From assembly GCA_030407315.1 (NCBI GenBank), contig JALQPE010002183.1:1-64000 (forward strand): 64,000 nt of DNA, in the 5' to 3' direction. The stretch is from Asparagopsis taxiformis (Eukaryota > Rhodophyta > Florideophyceae > Bonnemaisoniales > Bonnemaisoniaceae). Every line of letters starts with the position of its first letter. The first letter of the stretch is position 1. The notes beneath the pieces are model-generated. The model was not told the origin of the DNA. It searched no databases and saw nothing but the letters and a program-made list of their open reading frames with translations. Position numbers and translations under genes: made by a program. Shown here piece after piece: positions 32,835 through 45,375 of this stretch.

Positions 32835-33565
32835 TAACACATGACACAGAATGCTCCTGGAAGCCACTCACAGCCGTACAAACTTTCTGCTGAGCCATGT
32901 TCCTGACTTCCCAATTACTTGCTCACCCTTCCCTAGGTGGGAGGGGGACGGAACTCTCAGCCCCTTACAGCGGAAGCCGTTTACCGGGGATTCTTACAGC
33001 AAAGTCATCGTTACGATGACTTTGCTGTAAGAAAGCGTTTCCATTACAGTGGCCAAGAATTTTTTCACCGGGTAAAACAACCATGGCAGCTGTAATGATT
33101 TATTTTCTTACAGCAAAGTCATCGTAACGATGACTTTGCTGTAAGAAAACGTTTCCATTGCAGTGGCCAAAGAAATTTTACCGGGTAAAAAATCAGCAAG
33201 AATTTTTACCGGGTGAAAAATCGTGGCTGCTGTAATGATTTATTTTCTTACAGCAAAGTCATCGTTACGATGACTTTGCTGGAAGAAAGCGTTTCAATTA
33301 CAGTGGCCAAGAATTTTTTTACCGGGTAAAAAATCATGGCTGCTGTAATGATTTATTTTCTTACAGCAAAGTCATCATAACGATGACTTTGCTGTAAGCA
33401 TCCCTGGTAAATTGCTTCCGCTGTAAGCGGCAGGGACTTCCGTCCTTTTCCGACCTAGGGAAGGGTGAGGAAGGAATTATGAAGTCAGGAAACAGGGTAT
33501 AGGAATGGTATGGACGGCTGTAGGCGGCATTAGGTAACACATTGTGTTGTTTACACCCGGTTTGA
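32835..33565. mobile_element. Foldback (long inverted repeat) element
   Basis: The two halves are inverted copies of each other around about 33200. Inner ends begin CTTACAGCGGAAGC with GTTTACC at 32964 and mirror CTGTAAG ending at 33427. Outside them, CTCACCCTTCCCTAGGT on the left is mirrored by ACCTAGGGAAGGGTGAG on the right, and a weaker match (CAGCCGT, TTCCTGACTTC) continues further out. Four near-perfect 33-bp palindromes and several TTTACCGGGTAAA palindromes lie inside. No open reading frame is present, so it is non-autonomous. Confidence 0.72.
32994..33400. repeat. Four copies of a 33-bp palindrome (ACAGCAAAGTCATCG arms)
   Basis: Each copy reads ACAGCAAAGTCATCGT, a central base, then ACGATGACTTTGCTGT, with CTTAC/GTAAG often extending the arms. 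Copies centre near 33014, 33127, 33266 and 33379, with alternating orientation of the central T/A. The same palindrome recurs at about 34591-34628, 34704-34741, 35493-35530, 35632-35668 and 37376-37413. Near-perfect preservation in diverged surroundings is notable. Confidence 0.88.
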
Positions 33566-36400
33566 GCTGGGTGTTGTGTCTAGTATGGTTGGAGGAGTGT
33601 ACGAAATTTCTACCACGTGGTCGGAAATGGTTCAATTTTCTCACGACAGAGATTCTGACTTTCGAAATTCAAACTCGTTAAAGTGGGCTGGAGTTGGTGT
33701 GAACACCTCCAGGACCTCTGGGAAGGATCTGGTAACACATGTCCTGTGACTGCACGCGGTTATCCTCTCTGAAATCAACCATAGATTATCGGAGGGCAAA
33801 ATCTACTCTTGGTGCCGTGTGGCACATTGACTATACAAAACCGTCTGTTTCCAGTTTTTATATACTTTACTCTCGAGTAGATAGGATTTCAGCTGTCCAA
33901 GTAAAGAATGGGCCATATAAATGTTTCATTTCAACACAAGCATTGTGCAATTCAACCTCTTCCAGGTCCAAAAACTTGTCCAGAGTACACTTCCAGGCCA
34001 TCGCCTGGGAGCGTACTCTGGACAATTTTTTGGACTAAGTGCACTTTCAAGTGCATGCACTTGGAGGCATCCAGTCGAAATCTACGTCGTTCCGACAAAG
34101 TTGAATTTTGGCCATGGCCGAAATTCATCATATCTGCAGTTGTGAGAATCTGATGACCAAAAATCGATGCATTCTGCCAGCCCTAATGCGCAAGCCAGAA
34201 GCTTTACGGACAGATAAAACACCTTTCTGTAATCCCCAGAGCCACTCCAGCCCTTATACACTACGGTGTTGAAAAGGGGGCCTCAGACAGTACGGTGAGA
34301 CAGTGATTTTTACTGCCTCACTGTACAATGATCTTCAGGAAGTAGGATATTCTCTAAGCCTAGCACGGGAGAGAAAGATGGAAGCGTAGGCATGCAGAAG
34401 TATAGAGGCAATAGTATGTGTAGACTATGGCAGTGGTAGAAAAGTATTTCATGCACGAAAAGGACTGGTAGAGTGACACTAGAGAAGTGATGCTTAGCAG
34501 GAAGGGATGTGGAGATGATGAAGGAGGACAACAGACATGAGATCGAGGGTTGAGACCAACGGCTTACAGACGGAGCAGTTTACCAGGGATGTTTACCGCA
34601 AAGTCATCGTTACGATGACTTTGCTGTAAGAAAACAATTCATTACAGTAGCCATGATTTTCTTACCGGGTAAAAAATTCCTGGCCACTGTAATGAAAACG
34701 TTTTCTTACAGCAAAGTCATCGTAACGATGACTTTGCTGTAAGCATCCCTGGTAAACTGCCTCAGCTGTAAGCGGCTGGGAGCTTGGTCCCTCCCTCACC
34801 TTGGGAAGGGTGAGCAAGGAATTGTGAAGCCGTAAAACATGGCAGAGGGATGGTTTGGACGGCTGTTAGCGGTGTTGGGGAGCACTCTGCGTCGTGCTAA
34901 CCCAGTCTGGGCTGGGTGCCCTGCCTGGTACGGCGGGAGGAGTGCACAAAATTTCAAACACAATTTCCTCAAGAGTGAAATTCTGATTGTCGAAACTCAA
35001 CCTCCCTAAAATGAACTAGAGCTGGCATGAGCACCTCCAGGACGTCTGGAAAGGTACTGGCAGCACGTTTTCGGAGCATTGGCGCAGCTGTTCTCTCTGA
35101 GATCAAGCATAGAGTATCCGTGGCCAGATTCTATTCCTGGTGCCGTGTGGCACAGTGACCACACCAAATCGCCCTTTTTAGCAGACTATAGATTTGAGTT
35201 ACTAGGAATCTAGCTGCCTTCAATACCAACATAGTTGGTAAGTAGGCTAGCCTAGGATTGTAGGAAAATCAGGAAGGATGGGAGGGTAGGTATGCAGCAA
35301 CATGAAGGGGATAGTATGAGTAGATTATGGCGGTGGTAGAGAAGGATTGCACTCACTGAAGGGTCGGCTGGAGTGACACCGGAGTCGACATAGAAGGGAG
35401 GTTGGGATAGGCTGGGATGAAGGAAGAAAAGAGACATGAGAGAGAGGGTGAAGCCAGACCGCTTACAGCTGAGGCAGTTTACCGCGGGTGCTGACAGCAA
35501 AGTCATCGTTACGATGACTTTGCTGTAAGAAAACGTTTCATTACAGTAGCCACGATTTTTTACCCGGTAAAAAAATTCTTGGTGATTTTTTCACCCGGTA
35601 AAATCCTTCGCCCACTGTAATGTTTTCTTTTCTTACAGCAAAGTCATCGTAACGATGACTTTGCTGTAACCATCCCTGGTAAACTGCCTCAGCTGTAAGC
35701 GTCTGGTACCTTGGTCCCTCTCTCACTTTGGGAAGGGTGAGATAGGAATTTTGAGGTCGGGAACATTGTGGAAGGATGGTTTCGACGGCTTCGGGCGGCT
35801 TTGAAGAGCAATCTGTGTCTTGTTCACCCGGGCTGAACTACCTAAAAAGTTCAGTATTGGGAGAGCAGCACGGTAAATTTCGACCACCATTTTCTCACGA
35901 CAGAGATTCTGGCGGTCGAAATTCAAACTCGTTAAAATGGACTAGAGTTGGTGTGAACACCTCCAGGACCTCTGGAAAGGTACTACCTGCACATTTTCCG
36001 AGGCTACAAGAAGCCGGTCTCTCCAATATCAAGCATAGATTATCGGTGCGCAAAATCTACTCCTGGTGCTGTGAACCACATTGACTATACAAAACCGTCC
36101 GTTTCCCGTTATAATAAACTATACTCTCAAGTAGGTAGGAATCTAGATATTCACCTTACATCGATGGTTATGAAGTAGGTTAGCCTAGGACTGAAGGACA
36201 GAAGGTAAAGGATAGGATGGTAGGCATGGGGTAAAATGAAGGTGGTGGTATGAGTAGAATACGGAAGTGGTAGACAGGTATTTAATGCACAGGAGGGGCG
36301 TGTGAAGTGACACCAGAGGCGCGGTGCGTCACAGGAAGGGAGACTGGAATGATGAAGGAGAACTAGAGGCATGAGAGATAGGTTGTTGAGGCATGCTTCT
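33430..36400. repeat. Three tandem units of about 0.9-1.1 kb, each with a palindrome cluster
   Basis: Recurring landmarks in the same order define the units: GGACGGCTGT-type near 33520, 34857 and 35785; GTGAACACCTCCAGGAC-type near 33700, 35030 and 35952; TAGCCTAGSA near 34355, 35249 and 36182; and GACATGAGA near 34535, 35434 and 36370. Units 2 and 3 begin with a short two-palindrome cluster (34560-34775 and 35460-35700) that resembles the inner part of the foldback element. Divergence between units is perhaps 20-30%. No gene is seen. Confidence 0.65.
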
Positions 36401-36587
36401 AGCTCTATTATATAACTACATTGCTCCTCTATAGGCTACGCAATCCATTCCAGCAGTTCTAGTTAAAAATGGACTATATGAATGTTTCATTTCAATATCA
36501 GCATTGTGCAGTTGAGCCTCTTCAAGGTCCGAAAACTTGTCCAGAGTACGCTTCCAGGCCACTTGAAGGCATCCAGAACACTTGCAC

Positions 36588-37270
36588 TTCGTTCTTGCAA
36601 AGTTCAATTTTGGCTATCACATCTCCAGTTGTGGGAGTCTGGTGACCAAAAGTCGATGCATTCTGGAATCCCTACCACGCAATTCAACAGCTTTACGGAC
36701 ACATAAAACACTTTTCCGTACTCCTTAGAGCCACTACAGCCCTTACGGATCACTTACACTTCGTTCCGACAAAGTTCAATTTTGGCCATCACATCTCCAG
36801 TTGTGAGAATCTGGTGACCAAAAATTAGTGAACTCCGGAAGCTCTACCTCGCAAGCCACCAGCTTTCCGGGCAAATAAAACCAGTTACAGTACTCCCCAG
36901 ACCCACCCCAACCTTCCCAGACCACTTGCACTTCGTTCCGACAAAGTTCAATTTTGGCCATCACATCTCCAGTTGTGGGAATCTGGTGACCAAAACTCGA
37001 TGCATTCTGTCAGCCCTAATGCGCAAGCCAGCAGCTTTACGAACTCATAGAACACTTTTCCGTACTCCCTAGACCCACTCCAACCCTTACAGACCACTTG
37101 CACATCATTCGGACAAAGTTCCATTTTGACCATCACATCTCCAGTTGTGAGAATCTGATGACCAAAAATCGATGAATTATACCAGCCCTTCCACGCAAGC
37201 GAGAAAGCTTGAGTGCAATTAAAACAAGTTTTAGTGCTCCCTAGAACCACCCCAACCGTTTCAGACCACT
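36588..37270. repeat. Tandem repeat of about 170 bp (four units)
   Basis: Units start at CACTTCGTTC near 36588, 36757, 36928 and, diverged, 37101. Each holds ACAAAGTTCAATTTTGGCC, ATCACATCTCCAGTTGTG and TCTGGTGACCAAAA. Spacing is 169-173 bp, a length typical of satellite DNA. A single diverged copy lies near 34080. Confidence 0.8.
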
Positions 37271-37346
37271 TTGCAGCCTTTTTCGCGAGGTCCGAAATCG
37301 TCTCCTTCTTCTTCCCGAGTGAGAAACATCAGTCCCTCTCATATGC

Positions 37347-37443
37347 TTACAGAGAAGTTGGTTTACCATGGTTTCTTACAGCAAAGTCATCGTTACGATG
37401 ACTTTGCTGTAAGCAACCGGGGTAAACTGCCTTTGCTGTAAGC
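37347..37443. repeat. Minimal palindrome-centred MITE-like copy
   Basis: CTTACAGAGAAG and GGTTTACC on the left mirror GGGTAAACTGCC and GCTGTAAG on the right, around a single complete 33-bp palindrome at 37376-37413. It looks like the smallest, one-palindrome version of the foldback family seen at 32964-33427. Confidence 0.65.
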
Positions 37444-40400
37444 AAACTGAATAGCAGTTCCGACAGCTTGTCCTGAAAACCCGTCCTCCCACATCAGTTT
37501 ATATTCTGTTACCTACCCTAGAGCTCTAATGACGTGCCCAGTCCCAAGTTTCGTACCTGGTGCTGGGCAGAATGGCTAATTAGCGTACTTCATTCTAAGG
37601 ATGAAGTCGACATTCTGTCGCGTCTGCAGCCATAACATGCTGTTGGCGCCGATTACAGCGGTGATTACACCGTTTGTGACGTAGCCATCGGCGCCGATGA
37701 TTTATGCGCCGTATCACTTCAACGCGCCTACCACACACGCAATGTACTGCCATATTAGGTTTTCCCAAATCCTCGTCCGCCCACACGCTCAATTCATGCA
37801 TGCATTCCCTCACCGCCTTCCACTCGCGTCACACGCACCCTTTCGCCCGTCTAAATGCCCCCTTGCCTTGACATCCCTCATATATCAACTGGTTCGACTC
37901 GCACCGCGTTGGTCCACTTAGCATGTCCATAGTCGCCGCGCCCATTCTTCGACCACATTCGCCGTCCAGTCGCGCCCAATCCCAACTGCCGCACACATAC
38001 ATAAACGAGCTTCCCATGATCACTTCCGCCCGGGCTGTCCCAACGGGCATACGATGCCATCCATACTCTGTCCGCAGATGAGCTCAACTCCCTTGTGCCA
38101 ATCACTTGACGCCATTCGCACCTTCCACACACCCACCTCGCTGTTTCTTACTATCCTTCACACACACCTCGCTCCTGCCCAATCACATCTTCCAGTCTGT
38201 CACACTCGGTGATCCATTACCGATTCTCACTAGAATAGATAAAACACTGCTAACCTGATAACATGAACATTTCGTGTACTCTTATCGCTGCGCCAAGCGA
38301 CACTATCCTTCAAACCTGGCTTCAAACCTCTCCAGTCAATCCCACTTATCTAGCAACCACGTGTCAGTCGCCTTCGTTGCGAGCACGCTCATTGAAACAG
38401 CGGCATTCATGCATTCACCCCCCCTCTTGGCAACGACGATCACTGTTTAGAGAAGATGAGCGCCGCCCCGTCCCGTACTGCAGCCCACCGTAGCGCCGCA
38501 CCGCGCTGCGCAATATACCATGTACAAAGTCACGCAAATACCTCTTCAGATATCTGAATTAGAATTGTGACCGCCACACTATCCAGCGCGCTGCCAACAA
38601 ACATGTACACTGCGTCGCACAAACAATTGCAGTATGCGTGCTCGACACCAATGGAGCACTCGCACCTGCACTGCGCACGCAGCTGCTTTCGCAGACAGCA
38701 CACGCCTTCAGCTGCGCCAACTCGCTGCTTAGACGCAGATTCCACACGTATAAACTCAACGTTGCACTGCATGCAGTGCACTGCACTCGTATATATTCAA
38801 ACTCCAATACTCGTGAGTTGCGCAGAGAGTGCAACTGCACTCGTTTCAGCTCGACGCTGTCCTGACCTCCGCTACAACACCCTTCGCTACCCTACAGCGC
38901 CGCGGCAGTCGGGCGTGTCGACATGAGCTGGAGAAGTATGTTTAAACATATTTCAATGCAATTTCATTTTTCGTAAATTTACTGCAATCTCAATATCACT
39001 CGATTAACGTCCAGTCAATCGCATGTCGATGCTAGTCCATGCTGTTGGACAGCGATACATATCGAAACATGAGAGTATTCGTTCGTGGGTTTGACAACGA
39101 TCTCATGCTCGTCGCGTCATGGAAGCATCTGCAGCATCCAACCGTTAGTGCTGATAGCACTAATATATATCGTAACAGTGTTACGATCGCGCACACATCT
39201 CATCAGCGTGAAGGTGTGTGTAACCGTCATGTCCATAATTACTTGCTTCTGTTGATCAGACAATCACGTAACGAATGGAGTGCACCCTGTGTGTGCTCTA
39301 TAAAACCGTGAAACAAGTAGAGCGCCCGCCACTGTCCGATTGAGATACCCATCATCATTTGCTACTTGTTTGCGTGACGCCGCCCCCTATAGAATCGCTG
39401 GACTACTCACGCACTCACTCACACACACATCAGTTGGCTGCGCTCCGGTTTGGCATGGCCTGGCTTGGCCCATCCACCCATCCGCTGCCTTTCGATACTC
39501 CTCCCTTTCATTGCACAATTTCCACTGCCATGTGACCAAGTACACGCGTGTAGTGCGCGCACTGTGTGGTGCAATATTGTTTTTCTACATGTCAACATGT
39601 TACGCTAGTGTGAGGCATGCACTGCGGTTGGATATTGCGGCTCTTGTGCAAGATGGCTGACCTCTTGCTGCGCTGCAGCTGTCATCGACTATGTTTTAAT
39701 ATGGTTTTGTTATATATCCGCTAATGATGGCTGTGTGGTGCACAAACAAGCGCTTTTAGCCGCATACCCAGATACCACCTTAGTGAGTGTAGTTGATCAA
39801 CCGCCTCGACAGTGGTTTTTGACCACATATACTATTGCGCTGTGCCAATCCGTCCCAGTAACGAGGTCGCAATATCGTCGACCTCGCTATTGAGACAATG
39901 TAAACAAAGAGGTTTTTCACCACACCCTGTGATCCATGACTTGACCAACTGAGACCGTGAGCCGGATAACGTTGAAATGTTTATTCTTGAACGGCATCTT
40001 GAGATGTATTGCACACTTGCACAGCAGTCCCCCATCCCTGGACAGCGAGCCAGTCGTTGCACTCGCGTGTCAATCAAGTGAATTCAGTGTGTCAACGTGC
40101 CTTGTACAAAAACTTGGACCGGCTCTTGCGCCCCTGCCACTGCTCAAGCGTATCCAGATACTTGAGTGTGCCAGTCCAGAGTCTTAATATTCAGGTTGAT
40201 GCATGTGAGGTGCCAAAATAGTCCAAATGGAACATATGACGATTTACGCCGAACAAACATGTTGTCCTGCACAGCGTTGTTCTCTAGTGTTGCGCACTAC
40301 ACCATCTATCCCTTACTATCTAAACGAACAGCTTAAAAAATGCTACATCTACAAGCACCAGTGGTGGACTGGGCTCGTCTGTCTTCCAAGAGTTTCCAGA

Positions 40401-43230
40401 ATGGGATGTGGATATGGTTATGACTTCAACGACAACAGCGTGTGGTGAATGATGAGCGAAAAGTTTGTTTACTCGTTGCTTTCACTCGCAGTCTGCCCTG
40501 CGTCATGGTTCAATGCGATACAAATTGCTACTGGGAAAGAAGCTTTACAGAGTGAGGCAATGGTAAGGTGTCGGATACATACCGACGCTTCTCATACAAA
40601 GCTATATTTGTAAAATTCAGTAGTATACAGTGTACGTGAGCATTGCATTGCATCTCATCTAGTAAGCGCGCACACGAACGCACAAATACAGATGCACGCA
40701 CTGGCGATTGATTCACAACGAGCGCAACTAGTCCACGACAACCATTTGATTCAAGCTCTCCGGGTGATTCTAGCAGCAACGCATCTGCAATGGTTACGAC
40801 ACTGAGCTGTTGGAAAGGACCTGCAAGCAAGTTTCAAACACAAGGCCACACCAGCAGCAGAAAGAAAAAGTACATTTGTAATGAAATGCCACCGATATAT
40901 TGCCTCCATCTTGGTTACAGTGTTAGTGTGTGTAGAGCTGCCGCTGTGGTGAATAAGAGCGTTCCGTGTTTCAACAAGCGTATTAAGAAATACATATGTG
41001 ACTGTGAGCGACATGCGGTGGCATGTTGTTGCGTTACAGACGGTTAGATGATGATGTGAGGGAAGCAGCGATGCAATAACTAGGCGCATATGTAACGCCA
41101 ACAAAGATGCACACTGTGTTGCATTGAGAGTGCTGCGCGATGTTGGGGCGAGAGAGGAGGTCGACGTGGTGCAGACATCACACATCATTCCATTCAATTA
41201 TATTCCACCAATACCCGTCAGGTGTATAGAAACTGTATGATTTCTCCCCAGACTCATCTCCCATCACTCCAGTAATCCCACGATCACCACTCCCACTCAC
41301 GTTTCCATGGTACTCATGTACGTCACACATAGCGTAACCCGTCATCCCCTTAGGACCAGGATTGGACAAAGCAGTGGCGTCTTGGAGTCACCGGGACACC
41401 ATCTGAGAGGTAGGAGTCTCCCCGACTGGTACTGTGACGAATGTGAACCACATCGGGGGTCATCGTAGTTGACTGTGTAGAGCTCATCGCCATCCCCTCG
41501 CTTAGTATCGAGCATAGCTTGTGAAATTCTAGGAAGCTTACTTGAATTAGATACATTTTTCAGTCCTAATTTTTGTCCATAAAGCTAGGCTCCTCTTCGG
41601 CAGTAGGCACGAGACCGAAATGGGTGAATTGACTCGTGAGAAAGCGAGCAGACGTATCAATCTTTCCGTAACTAGTGACATCGTAATCATATCGTTGAAA
41701 TAACACGTGTGAGATTAATGGTGTGACCAATAAAGATGCATGTACAAACGGATTGCAATTACAGTTGGAAGAACTGCCGGGTCGCTCGAATAGGCCTTCC
41801 AGGCTTGCAAAAAAGTGAGAACGGCACGCGCATTACGCAACGCCGCACGGTTGAGACAGGCGGGAAGGTTGACATGCAAAATGGTCAGCATAAACAGGGA
41901 GGTCTGCAGAACAACGTGGACATTTTGTGCACAAAAGCGGTGCAAAAGCTGTGTCTCGGCGTGTCGAAACTCGAGCACGACCGCCGACATGACGTGAAAA
42001 ATGTACACGTGTTCCTCAGAGAAGACGCGACGGAGGTCGAGCCACCTAGAGTCGCGCAGTGACGATCATACATTTGCCATCGCAAAGTGGCACGCGTGCG
42101 CGAAGAAAAAGAGCCCGGAGGTGGTGAAGGGGGAGCGCGAGCGCGAGAAGCGGGATTCAAAAGGCGTCAATGCGCTGTGCGTCATCGGTGAACATCAACC
42201 CATCGGTTTGGAAGCGACGATGCAGCGTGGTAGCGACGAACAGAAGCGCGTGTGGCGTCGCATTGGTGTCAATCAATTGCGTGCATATGGACTGTGCGGA
42301 TTGTCAACTACGCAAGGCGATGAGATAACGATCCGCTTGCGATACTTGTTTGCCACGGTCGAGTGTGGTCAATTGACCACACTAGCATTAATGCTACTTG
42401 CACAATGGCGAGAGTGAACTGATGATTGGTTGTCATGAATTGTGGTTGGCGGCTTGATCCATGAAATTTTTTGTTGGATATATTGTTGAAAGCGTGTGTT
42501 TTGTGGTGTGAGGCGTTTGGAAAATCTTGCAATCAGCCTTTCTGTGCGCCAGAAAAACCCATTTCCAAACAGCTGTCTCAACACACGTTCTGCTCGACAA
42601 TTGGCTGTTTCGCATACCGGCGATGTTCACATTGTCAGCATCTCTCACACATGTACAAGTCGCAGGATTCAACATGGAGACGGCACCAGAGGAGATAACA
42701 GCTGTTTACGCTTTGGTCCACTCGGCGCATCGCGACTATGATCGCAAATAGCTCTCGAATTGAGAAAGTAATCAACTATGGAACACTCTTCCGTATCTGT
42801 TTCAGTTCCTTCACGGAAGCCTCAGTGATTAGCTCGAAAAGCTCTTTCTGCACCAATTTTGTGCATCGCTGCTCCCATTCGTGAACTCCTATTTATTCCC
42901 AACTTCCGTTCGGAAATTGAGGAATATGACGTCACATTCCTCAGCGATTGCAGGCCCTTCAGCACGATTCTAATTGTCATCGCACTAAAATCGATAGTGT
43001 CATCTCCTATCCCAACTGACATAAACATGATTCTATTCTCTATTGGCAGAATAGGCTTCACTGAGACTAGAAACCTCATTCCCATTCTAGGTCGGTCGAT
43101 CTGCCATCCTCTTTCATTTATCCTCCCTCGTACTAACTTCGCTACCTACAAATATCTGTAAAGCTCGACCACAATTACTATCTTCGTATACCACACACCA
43201 TTACACCATTCCAATATTTACCTTCACACC
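37444..43230. other. Long stretch without a convincing gene
   Basis: Open frames here are short, overlap on both strands and show no recognisable motifs. I see scattered palindromes: GTTGGCGCCGA / TCGGCGCCGAT near 37642 and 37688, TTAGTGCTGATAGCACTAA near 39144, ATCGTAACAGTGTTACGAT near 39168, and an imperfect 24-bp palindrome around TGACGTCA at 42919. The 38.6-38.9 kb part is rich in GCACTGCATGCAGTGC-like motifs. A minus-strand frame at 41178-41369 (Gly-rich, ending DGYWWNIIEWNDV) looks faintly protein-like. Confidence 0.5.
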
Positions 43231-43269
43231 AACACTATGCTCCATATTTCCTCTCAAGTCCACTCCACC

Positions 43270-43620
43270 AGACAGTGTTGTGAACCAATACACGGTACAA
43301 CCCGCAGACAATACAATTTTCTATCTACACTACTGTCTACGGATTTACCCAGACAGTGCAGTAATACAATACAATGCACTGCCTCAGACAGTAAAATGTA
43401 CTGTCTGCACATACTGTCTGGCGGCAACACTTCCGGACAGTAAAATTTACTGTTCTGGACAGTAAATTTTACTGTTTTTGGTACTGTCCAGATTTCGTGC
43501 CAGTTTACTGCTGCAGCAGTATTCTGAAATTTCCAGACAGTAAATTTTACTGTCTCCGCGCACTGTCTTGGCCAGACAGTAATTTTTACTGTCTCAGACA
43601 GTAAATTTACTGTCTTTTTT
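43270..43620. repeat. Palindrome array GACAGTAAATTTTACTGTC
   Basis: At least ten copies or half copies of ACAGTAAATTTTACTGT are present in 350 bp, densest at 43430-43615. This has the appearance of a transposon subterminal array, but it uses a motif different from the CACTA element at 18-29078. No clear terminal repeat is found; CACTATGCTCC at 43231 is a candidate left end. Confidence 0.78.
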
Positions 43621-45168
43621 CATTCTCAACACCGTAGTGGGGCGCTCGTTGCCCCCGAGGCCGCCGAAATAACCGGTACGATTGCCACGACGGCGCTCGG
43701 AACGGGAAGCGACCCGCGGCACGTAAGCCCCATCGCTACGCACGGAGACGAACTCCTGGTTATCGCCGCTTGCGTAATCGGGACGTATAACCCGATACTC
43801 CGGCCCCAACGCAAGGGCGCCGCGAGCCTCAGCCAACGCGCTGGTAACGGAGACGAACGTGTCGGAACCGTCCACCGGGATTGCACGAAGCATCTCGTAG
43901 TCGGCCAGGAAGTCCAACGTGGACTCCGGCAGCAGGCACGCGCGCCCGAACACACGACGTTCCACGAACAGCGAGCATGCGAGCATCGGTGCGTGTTCGA
44001 TATCCACGGCCATGAGGAAACGTTCCTTCACGGGGGCAGGCGCGTCCTTCACGGCATCGGTAAAGTAGTGCACCACGCGTGGTAGCAACGTGGACGACCC
44101 ACGGGGGTACGGAAACTCCTCTACTACTTCCGGCAACGGCGGGAAGTAGAGCTCGCTCGGGACGACCCACGGAGCCGACTCGTGCGACACGCGGTAGTCG
44201 TCCGCGTTCTCGTGACGGAGCGCGAAATGGTCGTCGTACGACACTACGCTCTTGGAGATGACGCTCAACGAAAGAGCAGTCTTCCATTCGGCACGTTGCC
44301 TTTCGGAAAGTGTCCGCGGACATACGAAGACGGACGCCACCGAGATGAACGGCGGTTCCTCGGGCGTCCCCTTCCACAGGAAGGCGTCCATACGATCGAC
44401 GTAGATCGCGTCGTTGACGTCACGCAACCACGAGCGGTCGCAACGTATCGACGCCGGGATCTGGTAACGTTCCGATCCCGGTGGCCCGTTGGCGAAACGA
44501 CGCCCGGCTGCCCGCCCCCACGTATCCTCGGTGGAACGCATGTAGTCGACAACCGCGGGGGCGTCTAGACGATCTTTTGCCAACGTGGCGAGATCGTCAT
44601 CCGTGATACCCTCGCGGGGCAACGCAGCCCACGCGTGGGTCAGGACGCCTACGTTTAGCGCCGCACCGCCACGTGAGGCGGTGCCAACTGTCCCAACGGG
44701 GTCACCACCCTCCGGCGAGGGATCCTGGCGAGGGGAACGCGGCGAGCCGTCACGACAAGGCACGCCCGTGCGGGCCGCCGCCACAGCACGACGCGAGCGA
44801 GCGGCCGCTGCCATCGCGGCTACACCCATCGACGGGGCCGCGGCATCCGGAATGATGGGTGACGAATTCCCCGAGTCGGACGCCGTTGCGTCATCATCAC
44901 GTGGGGCAGCGGCCCTAGCAGCCTCGGCAGGCGTCACGGAAGCCACCAGGCGAGACGGAGCCATCGGGCGAGACGAAGAGGCGACGGCCTGAGGAGCAAC
45001 GGCTTCTCCCGCCCTAACGGATGGGGCGGGGGCGACGGACGCTTCCGTCGCTGGCGCCGCACCGGCTCCGACGAGGGAGGGAGCGCCCTGCGAAGGGTTC
45101 CTCGCTCCACCTCCAGCAGAGCCAGCGGGCCGCGGAGTGTTAGCATCGGTACTACGAGTTGTAACCAT
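43594..45168 (-). CDS. GC-rich unknown protein, possibly transposon-encoded
   Basis: A 524-aa frame from the first ATG (45168); upstream in-frame sequence encoding a hydrophobic stretch lacks an ATG and is left out. The start MVTTRSTDANTPRPAG and the Ala/Pro-rich low-complexity first 170 residues recall retrotransposon Gag proteins, but no CCHC zinc knuckle, protease or reverse transcriptase is nearby, so I do not call it Gag. The C-terminal 350 residues look globular and are unrecognised. The last codons (KKDSKFTV and stop) lie inside the GACAGTAAATTTACTGTC palindrome array, so the native 3' end may have been replaced. Codon use is strongly G/C-ending, unlike neighbours. Confidence 0.55.
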   Translation of the reverse strand: MVTTRSTDANTPRPAGSAGGGARNPSQGAPSLVGAGAAPATEASVAPAPSVRAGEAVAPQAVASSSRPMAPSRLVASVTPAEAARAAAPRDDDATASDSGNSSPIIPDAAAPSMGVAAMAAAARSRRAVAAARTGVPCRDGSPRSPRQDPSPEGGDPVGTVGTASRGGAALNVGVLTHAWAALPREGITDDDLATLAKDRLDAPAVVDYMRSTEDTWGRAAGRRFANGPPGSERYQIPASIRCDRSWLRDVNDAIYVDRMDAFLWKGTPEEPPFISVASVFVCPRTLSERQRAEWKTALSLSVISKSVVSYDDHFALRHENADDYRVSHESAPWVVPSELYFPPLPEVVEEFPYPRGSSTLLPRVVHYFTDAVKDAPAPVKERFLMAVDIEHAPMLACSLFVERRVFGRACLLPESTLDFLADYEMLRAIPVDGSDTFVSVTSALAEARGALALGPEYRVIRPDYASGDNQEFVSVRSDGAYVPRVASRSERRRGNRTGYFGGLGGNERPTTVLRMKKDSKFTV

Positions 45169-45375
45169 CGTGGTTACGCTGTACACGATAATTACGACGA
45201 GTGCAACGAGCACCACGATGAGAGCCACGCGTGCTAGACGAAACAAGAGAACGGAAGGAACGGAGGTATTAGTACCCAGCGGGGGAAAGAGGTAAGGGAG
45301 AACGAAAGGCAACGGCCTGGATGACGATGGTGAGAGGAAGGGTGAGCGTCGATCGCTATCACGTTACGCCGCGGC

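Noticed and set aside
42001..42417. 138-codon plus-strand frame with a charged middle
   Set aside because: Overlapped by other frames, begins inside another open frame, and matches no family I know; kept only as part of the gene-free stretch.
37444..43230. tRNA or rRNA genes
   Set aside because: GGTTCGA-type motifs (for example near 37889) lack matching D- and anticodon arms at the right distance; no rRNA-like sequence was seen.
43594..45312. LTR retrotransposon Gag with an N-terminal membrane segment
   Set aside because: The hydrophobic stretch lies upstream of the first ATG, no CCHC knuckle or pol domains follow, and no long terminal repeats flank the gene.
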